Shown: piece by piece, positions 9,041 through 16,340 of the stretch
Layout: the number at the start of each line of letters is the position of its first letter
Numbering within the stretch: the first letter of the stretch is position 1
Source: Anaerolineales bacterium
Lineage (GTDB): Bacteria; Chloroflexota; Anaerolineae; Promineifilales; Promineifilaceae
DNA: 33,001 nt
NCBI GenBank assembly: GCA_011524645.1
Contig: WTJY01000046.1
Coordinates: forward strand, 1-33,001
Direction: 5' to 3'
Made by a program: the position numbers and the translations under genes
Notes under the pieces: generated by a model
Database searches by the model: none
The model's input: only the letters and a program-made list of their open reading frames with translations
Told to the model about the DNA's origin: nothing

Positions 9041-10468
9041 TTATTTGTTAGGTTGATGTAATTTGAGTAACACAAGGCGTGCTTGTTCAGTGGTCATGGC
9101 GACTTGTTGGCTAATCTCTTGTTGGACGACCCAAATTGGCGTGTCGGATTGTCTTATACAAATAAGCGGCCAGTAAAGACGCAATATCGCTGGTATTTTA
9201 CGATCAATCATCCAATCTTTCAGCTTTTTACTCCCCTTTGCTCCGAATGAATGAAATCTCTCTCCTGAACGGCGGCTGCGAATTTGTAGTGTATCGTTTT
9301 CGTCTAATTGGACTAGGGCGATGTTGTCGTTATGGCGTATATCATCCCAGACTAGATCGGCCGGATTAGCAGCTTGCGCTGTAATGAACCACCCTTCCTG
9401 TAACTCTGCGCGGCCGGGGATCGGAAGTGGAATCACTTCTGAACTGGGCAATTGCGGTACCGTAAACGCTTGCGCGGTCGGTTTACCGATCGAAGCGACC
9501 GCATCGTCATAGAAAATATGAATTTGGATTGATTGCCCCAGCGTGGCTATTTGCCCTGTTTGCTGTTTTGTTAAAACATCTCGTGCTTGTTCGATTTCTT
9601 TAAAAGAAAGATTGGCGGTACTGCCTGATAAATGGGTGCAAATTTGTCGTAGTAGCAATCGCTGGATGCTGATCGCCTGTGCCTTAAACGTTTCGACATC
9701 GAAACGGACAAATGTTGTGGTGACCGTATGACAAATGTTTGGCCAATGCTGGGTTGTTATGTCGTGTAGTGCTTGGTAGTCGGCCGCTAAAATGTCGGCC
9801 GTTTGGGTGAGCGTCTTAACCAAGCTTGGATTATATTTCTTTAGTAGAGGGAGAAGCTGTTGCCGAACATGATTCCGTTGGTATGACAAATCGTTATTTG
9901 ATTGGTCTTGTACAAATGGTAGTTGATGTGCTTCGGCGTATTGTTGGATTTCAGCCTTTTTTGCATTGAGTAGTGGCCGGATTAGTTTTAAGTGGCGAAA
10001 TTGCTCGATGGGAAATGGCGAAATTGCTTGCATTCCAGCCAAGCCTGCTAGCCCGCTGCCACGTAATAAATGTAGCAATAGCGTTTCAGCCTGATCGTCT
10101 GCATGGTGCGCCACAAAAACCCCTTTTGCGTCATGTGCTTCTGCGATTTCGCCCAGTAATTGATAGCGAGCTTGTCTTGCGGCCCCTTCACTTTTGTAGA
10201 TAGGGTCGGTTACTCGGCCGATAATGCAGGTTGTTCCCCAAACATCGGCCAATGCCTCAATAAATTTCTCTTCATTTGCCGCTTCTTGGCGCCAGCCATG
10301 ATTAATATAGGCTAGGATAATTTGATTACGATCAAAAAAATTGCCATGGATTAAGGCATAGGCCATGACCACCGAGTCTATTCCACCTGATAGACCAACA
10401 ACACAAGGAGCATAGGACGATAAACCTTGCTGGGTGGTCCAAAATGCTTGTATTTTTTCACCAATCAT
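9041..10468 (-). CDS. tilS: tRNA(Ile)-lysidine synthetase
   Basis: ATP-dependent ligation of lysine to the wobble cytidine of tRNA-Ile(CAU), which converts its identity from Met to Ile. Motifs: PP-loop SGGIDS (27-32), INHGWR in the strand after it, HHADDQAETLLLHLLRGSG with the catalytic region, and a C-terminal TilS domain with RRSGERF, GSKKLKDW and the P/W-rich end typical of the family. The 475-residue length fits the two-domain form plus C-terminal domain. The start at 10468 lies only 10 bases beyond a strong hairpin (10479-10512). No good Shine-Dalgarno is visible there. A tRNA-Leu gene lies just upstream in the same direction. Confidence 0.96.
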   Translation of the reverse strand: MIGEKIQAFWTTQQGLSSYAPCVVGLSGGIDSVVMAYALIHGNFFDRNQIILAYINHGWRQEAANEEKFIEALADVWGTTCIIGRVTDPIYKSEGAARQARYQLLGEIAEAHDAKGVFVAHHADDQAETLLLHLLRGSGLAGLAGMQAISPFPIEQFRHLKLIRPLLNAKKAEIQQYAEAHQLPFVQDQSNNDLSYQRNHVRQQLLPLLKKYNPSLVKTLTQTADILAADYQALHDITTQHWPNICHTVTTTFVRFDVETFKAQAISIQRLLLRQICTHLSGSTANLSFKEIEQARDVLTKQQTGQIATLGQSIQIHIFYDDAVASIGKPTAQAFTVPQLPSSEVIPLPIPGRAELQEGWFITAQAANPADLVWDDIRHNDNIALVQLDENDTLQIRSRRSGERFHSFGAKGSKKLKDWMIDRKIPAILRLYWPLICIRQSDTPIWVVQQEISQQVAMTTEQARLVLLKLHQPNK

Positions 10469-10478
10469 TATTCTTTAA

Positions 10479-10512
10479 AGCACAATGGCCCGCAATTGCG
10501 AGCCATTGTGCT
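10479..10512 (-). terminator. Near-perfect hairpin between tRNA-Leu and tilS
   Basis: AGCACAATGGC (10479-10489) and GCCATTGTGCT (10502-10512) are exact reverse complements. Inside them, CGCAA/TTGCG (10491-10500) continues the palindrome after one mismatch. On the minus strand the hairpin follows the tRNA-Leu 3' end by 21 bases and is followed by TTTAAAG, a poor T tract, then the tilS ATG. It could be a weak terminator for the tRNA transcript, a processing site, or an attenuator of tilS, since it occupies the place where a ribosome binding site would be expected. Confidence 0.65.
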
Positions 10513-10533
10513 GGTGATGTTCTGTAAAATTTG

Positions 10534-10617
10534 TAGGGCGGGTGGGACTCGAACCCACAAGAACCGAAGTTCGGCGGATTTTAAGTCCGCTGCGTCTGCC
10601 AATTCCGCCACCACCCC
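10534..10617 (-). tRNA. tRNA-Leu (anticodon UAA)
   Basis: On the minus strand the sequence folds as a class II tRNA. The acceptor stem is GGGGTGG paired with CCGCCCT (two G-U wobbles), with discriminator A at 10534. The D-arm region is GCGGAATTGGCAGACGC. The anticodon stem is GCGGA/TCCGC with loop CTTAAAA, giving anticodon TAA. There is a long variable arm with an ACTTCGGT-type hairpin. The T arm is GTGGG TTCGAGT CCCAC. The CCA end is not encoded (the next bases are CAA). The length of 84 fits tRNA-Leu. Confidence 0.97.
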
Positions 10618-10646
10618 AAATTTTGATTTAAGTTGAACGGCTTGCG

Positions 10647-10676
10647 ATTATACTGTAACTATATGCTAGATGGCAA
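10647..10676 (-). promoter_or_regulatory. Sigma-70-type promoter for tRNA-Leu
   Basis: On the minus strand there is a -35 box TTGCCA (complement at 10671-10676; five of six matches to TTGACA), an 18-base spacer and a perfect -10 box TATAAT (complement at 10647-10652). The expected start point is near 10640, about 23 bases before the mature tRNA 5' end. This promoter could also read through into tilS. Confidence 0.65.
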
Positions 10677-11001
10677 TAGCTTTTTTGCAGTAATTGTTTG
10701 GTTTTGGGTTATTTGTGGTATTCTGTGTTTTGCTAACCTCTATGATTGCTTCAAATTGATTGTTTGTAATGGGGTGTTTCAGTTCGTTTGACGGGTATAT
10801 AACCGAAAGATATAATGACTTTAAAACTCCAACAATATGAAGCTGTAAAATCACTGACATATTTCTCATTTCAACAATAAAATTTTCATGTCAAAATTGT
10901 AGGGGTCATAAAGACAAATCTACTTGTTTCTAAAGATGTGTTGTCTTTGTCTTAATTGATTTACAAGTTTATATAATCCCTTTGACTATTGTAGTAAAGC
11001 C
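10677..11001. other. AT-rich divergent intergenic region
   Basis: This 325-base stretch separates the minus-strand tRNA/tilS unit from the plus-strand signalling locus. It is AT-rich and I see no convincing gene; a 67-codon minus-strand reading frame overlaps the tRNA promoter and has no recognisable features. On the plus strand a possible promoter for the DUF4388 gene is TTGTCT (10947-10952), a long 19-base spacer and TATAAT (10972-10977), 24 bases before the start codon. This is a weak match. Confidence 0.4.
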
Positions 11002-11847
11002 ATGGCATTAAAAGGCAATTTAAGTGATTTCACCACAACCCAGTTACTGAACCTGATTAATCTGGCTCGTAAAACGGGGACCTTGTCTGTACAAGGACAG
11101 GATCAAAATACAGAAGATGTAACGGCCGATATCAGTTTCCGTGAAGGCAAATTGATTTATGCCGAACTTGGCGCGCAAGGTGGGAGTTTGACCCAAATCC
11201 TGCATAGAGCCGGCAAGTTGACCGAAGATCAAGCTCGGCTAATTCATGAGCGACTTCAAGGCAAGACTGATAAGCAATTAGGTCATCGTCTAATCCAATC
11301 TAAACTTGTTACGCAAAATGATATTATCCAAAGCATTCGGCAACATGTCTTAGATGTTGTCTATGGATTGTTTACATGGGCGGATGGGTCGTTTAAGTTC
11401 GATACTGGACGGCTTCCGGAAGCATCACGAATCACGATTCCAATCGATTTGGAAATGGTAATTATGGAAGGGAGTCGCCGATTAAAAGAATCGGAGCAAC
11501 TTCAAGAAGAATTGCCTGATCTAGACGCTTCTCTTCGCTTCGTTGATCGACCTGATGCGCGCCTGCGCAATGTAAACTTGACTGTTGATGAATGGAAAAT
11601 CGTTTCCTATGTCAACCCTAAAAATACGATCCGTCAAATTGCCAAAGCGAATAAATTAGATGATTTCCAAGTTCGTCGCACTGTTTATGGCATGATGCAG
11701 GCGGGAATTGTTGAATTGATTCTGCCTAAGAAACCTGAAGTGGAAGAGCCGAAGAAAACGACACGTCGTGGTCGCCGACCGGAGCAAACTGTGGCGGAAC
11801 GTAAGAGTGTTGTCAATCGTTTGATTGACCGCATTCGCAGTTTATAG
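11002..11847 (+). CDS. DUF4388 (PATAN) protein with winged-helix-like domain
   Basis: Residues 1-145 match the PATAN/DUF4388 architecture: start MALKGNLSDFTTTQLLNLI, TGTLSV strand, ISFREGKLIYAE (45-56), then helical hairpins with LGHRLIQSKLVT and a terminal LFTWADGSFKF (123-133). PATAN domains are found in bacterial signalling proteins, often near small GTPases and two-component proteins. Residues 192-241 look like a winged helix (LTVDEWKIVSYV, TIRQIAKANKLDDFQVRRTVYGM, GIVEL). The tail (250-281) is basic with TRRGRRP. No membrane segment is seen. It is the first gene of the plus-strand signalling locus; the gap to the GTPase gene is 113 bases. Its role as an effector or scaffold for the GTPase is inferred. 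Confidence 0.88.
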   Translation: MALKGNLSDFTTTQLLNLINLARKTGTLSVQGQDQNTEDVTADISFREGKLIYAELGAQGGSLTQILHRAGKLTEDQARLIHERLQGKTDKQLGHRLIQSKLVTQNDIIQSIRQHVLDVVYGLFTWADGSFKFDTGRLPEASRITIPIDLEMVIMEGSRRLKESEQLQEELPDLDASLRFVDRPDARLRNVNLTVDEWKIVSYVNPKNTIRQIAKANKLDDFQVRRTVYGMMQAGIVELILPKKPEVEEPKKTTRRGRRPEQTVAERKSVVNRLIDRIRSL

Positions 11848-11960
11848 TGTTTAAATTAGCAACCAACATCAAATTCGCGTTAACATAAACAACTTTTTGG
11901 TGTAAACTCATTGCGATATTTAGTTTAGATAGCAATATTTAATTCGAAAGCGAGACTTGT

Positions 11961-12503
11961 ATGCAAGCAGTAAAAATGGTAATTACGGGCCCTTTCTCAG
12001 CGGGTAAGACGGCGTTTATTGGTTCCGTTAGTGAGATTGATGTTGTCAGCACGGAGCGCACAATATCAAATGCCGCTGAGCGCGTGAAGGATAAGACAAC
12101 GGTTGCCATGGACTTCGGCCGTATCACCGTTGATGATGATTTGGTTTTGTATCTTTTCGGTACACCTGGCCAGCGCCGATTTGACTTCATGTGGGAAATC
12201 CTATCGGAAGGTATGTTAGGGTTTGTGGTATTGGTAGATAGTACAAAGCCGGAAACATTCCGCGAAGCGAAGCGTATTTTGGAAACCTTCCAAAGTTATG
12301 CATCAACTCCATACGTGGTTGCGGCGAATAAGCAAGACCATGAAGATGCTTGGCCCCCAGATGATTTACGAATCATTTTGCGCTTAGACCCTAGCGTAAA
12401 AGTACTGCCTTGTGTTTCTTTGCAAAAAGAAAGTGTCAAGAATGTGCTTTTGGAACTTCTTTACTCTATTTTGGAACAATTGGATAAAGAAGGCTCGAAG
12501 TAA
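11961..12503 (+). CDS. Small Ras-like (MglA/Rup-type) GTPase
   Basis: Single-domain GTPase of 180 residues. The P loop is GPFSAGKT (10-17). A switch I threonine is available in KDKTTVAMDFG (43-53). The G3 motif reads FGTPGQ (66-71), with glycine in place of the usual Asp, a form known in the bacterial MglA/Rup and Cvn-type GTPases. G4 is NKQD (123-126). A C-terminal helix ends the domain and there is no lipidation motif. Such proteins act as polarity or signalling switches controlled by GAP or Roadblock proteins. No Roadblock gene is visible in the window, so the regulator may be the neighbouring PATAN protein or elsewhere. ATG 11961 begins directly with the first strand. Confidence 0.92.
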   Translation: MQAVKMVITGPFSAGKTAFIGSVSEIDVVSTERTISNAAERVKDKTTVAMDFGRITVDDDLVLYLFGTPGQRRFDFMWEILSEGMLGFVVLVDSTKPETFREAKRILETFQSYASTPYVVAANKQDHEDAWPPDDLRIILRLDPSVKVLPCVSLQKESVKNVLLELLYSILEQLDKEGSK

Positions 12504-12518
12504 GGCGACTATACATAC

Positions 12519-12537
12519 CAAATAGGTGCTCTATTTG
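12519..12537. repeat. Small hairpin after the GTPase gene
   Basis: CAAATAG (12519-12525), loop GTGCT, CTATTTG (12531-12537) is a perfect 7-bp stem beginning 15 bases after the GTPase stop. Together with the longer hairpin at 12566-12599 it may mark the end of the PATAN-GTPase transcript. Confidence 0.5.
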
Positions 12538-12565
12538 AGCATAGTTCTTACTCGAAAAAATGATC

Positions 12566-12599
12566 AAGAACAAACTATGTGGAAATATAGTTTGTTCTT
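12566..12599 (+). terminator. Putative transcription terminator after the GTPase gene
   Basis: A perfect 13-bp stem (AAGAACAAACTAT at 12566-12578, its complement at 12587-12599) encloses an 8-base loop. It is followed by CTGCATTTT, a weak T run, so rho-independent termination is plausible but not certain. The rest of the 313-base gap (12504-12816) holds a small TGGTAT/ATACCA hairpin (12662-12680) and a CACCGGTG palindrome (12743-12750) that could be an operator for the hydrolase gene; no small gene is seen. Confidence 0.5.
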
Positions 12600-12816
12600 C
12601 TGCATTTTAGGGGGGAGATCATTAATCTACACTCAATATTCACTGACAGATTGTTAAATGGTGGTATTTTTGTCATACCAACCGAATTGCTGTAAGAATT
12701 TGTTAACGGGGCCTATAAGACAAACGATATTTAATATTTAGCACCGGTGTCAAAATAATTTTTATTGTAGGGCGAAATTATTAAGTGACTAAGGGATACA
12801 AAAAACCGAGGGCATA

Positions 12817-13689
12817 GTGAGTTCTATTGTTACTGAGCAAGGAATCTTACACTATGAATCAATAGGGCGCGGTAAGCCGCTGATTCTTTTGCATGGGTGG
12901 ATTAACTCATGGGATGTTTGGCGTGATTCAATGATTGCGCTCTCTTCCCAAAGTCGTTTTCGTTTATATGCGTTAGACTTTTGGGGGTTTGGGGATTCTG
13001 CAAAAAGCGCACAAAACTCATTTGAAATCGATAGCTATGTCGAAATGGTTCATCAATTCATGAACACGTTGGGGATTATACGATCCCCTATCTTTGGCCA
13101 TTCTATGGGGGGGACAGTTGCATTGCAGTTTGCGCTGAAATATCCACAAAGAATTAGCAAAGTGGCCGTGGTAGGCTCACCGATTCACGGTGAATCGCTT
13201 AATGTGTTTTTAAAACTATCTGGTTATGGTTGGATAGCGGAACTGGTGTGGCGCTACCCCTTCTTGCGTGATTTTGTGATGCGTATGTTGTTGGCCGGTG
13301 ATTCCAAAGATGTGCGCTCGATGATTTCTCGCGATGTGCAACGTGCCAATTTAGAATCTTTCTTTAGAAGTATTGATGATTTGCGCCGGACCGATTTGCG
13401 CTCTCAATTAACTGGGGTTACGACTCCTATTCTGGGTATTTATGGTGCCAGAGATAATATTGTTTCCCCTAGAAATGGGCCAGTTTTAGACTCGATTGTT
13501 GATTCTTCGCAAGTTGCTATCATGAAACAGTCGAGACATTTTCCTATGATGGATGAGCCCGATGAGTTTTTGCGAGTCTTGATTAATTTTCTCGAAGATC
13601 GGCCGCTGACGACTCCCTTGCCTATACAAGCGATAAGCCGAAAAAATGACCAATTGAAATCATCTTTAAATGGTCATCTGCGCCGTTAA
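12817..13689 (+). CDS. Alpha/beta hydrolase (intact catalytic triad)
   Basis: Single-domain alpha/beta hydrolase of 290 residues, cytosolic, substrate unknown. The oxyanion motif is LLHGW at 24-28, the nucleophile elbow is GHSMGG with S96, and the acid and base are D213 (YGARDN) and H241 (SRHFPMM), so a complete Ser-Asp-His triad is present. The DFWGFGDS block (54-61) is shared almost exactly with the second hydrolase of this locus (19949-20722), so the two look like paralogues. The start is GTG 12817, preceded by CCGAGGG. A polar tail of about 30 residues follows the domain. Placement between a GTPase and a two-component pair suggests a signalling-linked role, perhaps producing or removing a small ligand. 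Confidence 0.9.
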   Translation: MSSIVTEQGILHYESIGRGKPLILLHGWINSWDVWRDSMIALSSQSRFRLYALDFWGFGDSAKSAQNSFEIDSYVEMVHQFMNTLGIIRSPIFGHSMGGTVALQFALKYPQRISKVAVVGSPIHGESLNVFLKLSGYGWIAELVWRYPFLRDFVMRMLLAGDSKDVRSMISRDVQRANLESFFRSIDDLRRTDLRSQLTGVTTPILGIYGARDNIVSPRNGPVLDSIVDSSQVAIMKQSRHFPMMDEPDEFLRVLINFLEDRPLTTPLPIQAISRKNDQLKSSLNGHLRR

Positions 13690-13723
13690 GTTATCAGAAG
13701 TGAAGTAATTTTGGATTTCCATA

Positions 13724-15028
13724 ATGCGTCGTATTATTCTCCCTTGTATCAGACATATACCACCGTTTAATGAGCCTGCGCGGGATTTGCGCATTCAAAA
13801 CAAGCCATTGTGGTTGCATCAACGTGACTTGTTAGCTCCGTATGTGACGGGCGAGATGGAGTATCCTAATTTAGAATTCGCCTGCCGTTTTGAAAAAAAC
13901 AATAATGATGAAGAAGTATTGCTTCACCGTGATAATCTTTACTTTAATCAAGCCTTAATTGAAGAATTTATTGATCGTGCTCGTGCCTTAAATAAACCTG
14001 TTCAACTAGCTTTCCATGCGGATGATCCTGCAATCAAAGAACATGTACGGCCGTTAACAACCTTGTTGACGAAACATGTCGGTGATATTTTGCTCGCTGA
14101 GATGTGGTTTTTGCCCCAAGGGTTATCTCAAATTGATAGCGCCGAGCCGATGGTGATTGATACGGAGGCGAGAGAGCGCGGCTATTACCACATTCCCCCA
14201 TATACAGCTTCCGTTTTCGGCGACCTTGTTTACCAGCTACCACGTAAGGCGTTTGTTGTTGTTGAAAGTTGGGTTCATGTGTTTGTTGCGGATATTCTTT
14301 TCGGTATTTTTTCATATGGTGTTGATATTGAAGATCGTATTAATATGAGTTGGCAGCAGAAAGTGTCGATTTTGCTAGCTTCTTTGATGGAGCAAAAGCC
14401 ATTTCTGTCTAGCTCTAAGATGGTACAGATTGGTACTAATGCGAACATCCACCCGACAGCACAAATTACAGGGCCCACAATTATTGGCAATAATGTTTCG
14501 ATCGATGCTGGGGCGGTCATTGATGCCTGTATTATCGGGGATAATGTTACGATTTCTCAGGGTGTGCAATTGCATATTAGTGTGGTTGGCGATGGTTGTT
14601 TTTTGCCTTTCCGAGCGGCATTGTTTATGACATCGATGATGGAAAACAGTATGGTGGCTCAAAACACTTGTTTGCAATTGTGTGTGGTCGGGCGTGATAC
14701 ATTTATTGGTGCTGGTTCCACATTTACGGATACCAGTATTTTGACGGCGCCAATTAAAGCGATTAACGGCCGTGATGAGCTAGAAGAAATACCATTACGT
14801 GTTATTGGTGGGTGTGTGGGACATCATTGCCACCTCGGGTCTGGATTGGTGATTTATCCAGCGCGTACTATCGAATCTGATGTGATGATTTTGCCAAATG
14901 ATGATCATCAATTCGTTAAGAAAAGTGTGCCATATGAGCAAAGCGATCATTTACAATATCCGCCTGATAAATTTAATCATCCACGTCTCTATCCTCGATT
15001 AGAACCGGAAGAAGTGATCGGCGATTAA
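13724..15028 (+). CDS. Left-handed beta-helix (hexapeptide repeat) protein
   Basis: The 434-residue protein has a C-terminal hexapeptide-repeat helix (about 236-345, resuming 358-390) with turns such as HPTAQI, IIGNNVSI, VIDACIIGDNVTI, VVGDGCF and TFIGAGSTF, each fitting the [LIV]-G-x4 rule. This fold is used by acyltransferases and by sugar nucleotidyltransferases such as GlmU. The N-terminal 230 residues are not an ordinary nucleotidyltransferase by eye: I see no LxxGxGTR-type motif. They do contain RDNLYFNQALIEEF (69-82), reminiscent of the N-terminal half of GlmU-like proteins of uncertain function. A lipid or sugar acyltransferase is possible but unproven. The gene follows the hydrolase after 34 bases. 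Confidence 0.75.
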   Translation: MRRIILPCIRHIPPFNEPARDLRIQNKPLWLHQRDLLAPYVTGEMEYPNLEFACRFEKNNNDEEVLLHRDNLYFNQALIEEFIDRARALNKPVQLAFHADDPAIKEHVRPLTTLLTKHVGDILLAEMWFLPQGLSQIDSAEPMVIDTEARERGYYHIPPYTASVFGDLVYQLPRKAFVVVESWVHVFVADILFGIFSYGVDIEDRINMSWQQKVSILLASLMEQKPFLSSSKMVQIGTNANIHPTAQITGPTIIGNNVSIDAGAVIDACIIGDNVTISQGVQLHISVVGDGCFLPFRAALFMTSMMENSMVAQNTCLQLCVVGRDTFIGAGSTFTDTSILTAPIKAINGRDELEEIPLRVIGGCVGHHCHLGSGLVIYPARTIESDVMILPNDDHQFVKKSVPYEQSDHLQYPPDKFNHPRLYPRLEPEEVIGD

Positions 15029-15360
15029 GGCAAAAATTGCCAGCTTATATTTGTTTACGATAATTGTTAAATCAATCGTTACGTCTCGCTTTTTTGGCTC
15101 GATATGCCAACGCGATAATGTCCAAGTTGCTAAAATGTTACGAATCTTTCACGTCTTGTTATCACGTCTAATTGTCAGAGGTAGCGACTATTGATAGAAT
15201 TGCGATTAAGTAACGTTTTTGTTAGGTCCGCTCTTTATAATTTTTTAGGGAAAAGACAAAATTTGTAAAAACAAATGCCTTAGGCTTTTATATAGCTTAA
15301 ATTTTATTTCATTTTCTCAAACATTGGTTGACTGTAGTAACAGCAATAAGGGAAATGCTT
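15029..15360. other. AT-rich intergenic region before the response regulator
   Basis: This stretch has no credible gene. It holds a small GGCAA-AAA-TTGCC hairpin right after the upstream stop (15029-15041), an ATTTGT-AAAA-ACAAAT hairpin (15261-15276), the GCCTTAGGC palindrome (15277-15285) and a TATAAT (15236-15241) without a clear -35 box. It probably carries the promoter of the two-component genes, and the two adjacent palindromes are candidate operator sites. Confidence 0.45.
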
Positions 15361-16260
15361 ATGAATAGCAACGGTCGTATTTTAGTAGTGGAAGACGATT
15401 TCGATATCGGTAATATGTTGCGTATCTACTTTTCGGGGCAAGGGTACAGTGTTGAAGTTGCTCCGCGTGGTAGTGATGCACTGACAGTTTGTCGCCGACA
15501 ACTGCCGGATCTGATCATTCTCGATATCATGCTTCCCGATATGGATGGGTATGCGGTCTGTCGCGAATTGCGCACGACGACACGTACAAAGCATATTCCT
15601 ATTATTTTCTTGACGCAGAAGGATGAGCGCACAGATCGCATTGCCGGTTTGGAATTGGGTGCAGACGATTACATCACCAAGCCATTCGATATTGAAGAGC
15701 TGAAATTGCGTGTTGGTCGAGCGATTTTTAATTATAAGCATACCAATATGACAGATCCGACGACCGGCTTGCCGAGTGGTAAATTGATTGAAGAAGAATT
15801 GCTTCAATTGATGCGCATGGGAGAGGACTGGTCGCTGGCATTGATTGGAATTGATGATGTTCAGCCTTTTATGGACAAATATGGATTTGTCGCGAAAAAC
15901 GAAGTGCTACGATTTACTGCGATGTTGGTGAATAATGTGATTGATGAATTAGGGACAATGAATGATTTTATTGGGCATCCCGGTTCTGAAACATTTATTA
16001 TTATCACTTTGTCACGCGAGGTTGAGAAATTGGTTGATACGTTGCGTGCAAGATTTAATCGTGAAATCCAAACACACTATGGATTCCAAGATGTTGAGCA
16101 AGGTGGTGTGATGACATCTGAGGGGGTAATGGCTCCATTGATGACATTATCGGCCGGTTTGGTATCTAGCCGGAATCAATCTTTCTCTGACATCCGAGAA
16201 ATCACAGAAATTGCGGCCGAATTGCGCCGCGAGGACCAACAGAAACAGGCGACAGAATAG
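15361..16260 (+). CDS. Response regulator with degenerate GGDEF output domain
   Basis: Residues 5-122 are a receiver domain: acidic pocket E11/D12/D13, phospho-acceptor D55 (LDIMLPDMDG), switch threonine T85 and lysine K107 (KPF). Residues 130-285 follow the secondary-structure pattern of a GGDEF domain (DPTTGLPSGKLIEEEL, then SLALIGIDDVQPFMDKYG), but the signature is HPGSETF at 206-212 instead of GGDEF. Diguanylate cyclase activity is therefore unlikely; it may bind nucleotide or act by protein contact. I prefer ATG 15361 over an upstream TTG (15328) because AAGGGA sits about 7 bases before it. The kinase gene follows after 80 bases, and the two are probably partners. Confidence 0.9.
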   Translation: MNSNGRILVVEDDFDIGNMLRIYFSGQGYSVEVAPRGSDALTVCRRQLPDLIILDIMLPDMDGYAVCRELRTTTRTKHIPIIFLTQKDERTDRIAGLELGADDYITKPFDIEELKLRVGRAIFNYKHTNMTDPTTGLPSGKLIEEELLQLMRMGEDWSLALIGIDDVQPFMDKYGFVAKNEVLRFTAMLVNNVIDELGTMNDFIGHPGSETFIIITLSREVEKLVDTLRARFNREIQTHYGFQDVEQGGVMTSEGVMAPLMTLSAGLVSSRNQSFSDIREITEIAAELRREDQQKQATE

Positions 16261-16340
16261 AGGGCGTCTGCTTGTTGTCCTTTTATATATGATCTGTCTG
16301 TAGATCATACGATTGACAGATTTGTCCCATTTCAACACTT

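Noticed and set aside
10666-10869. 67-codon minus-strand reading frame upstream of the tRNA-Leu gene
   Set aside because: AT-rich, no recognisable domain, and it overlaps a well-formed tRNA promoter; random open frames of this length are common.
15328-15360. TTG start giving 11 extra residues on the response regulator
   Set aside because: ATG 15361 has a better ribosome site and the receiver domain begins immediately after it.
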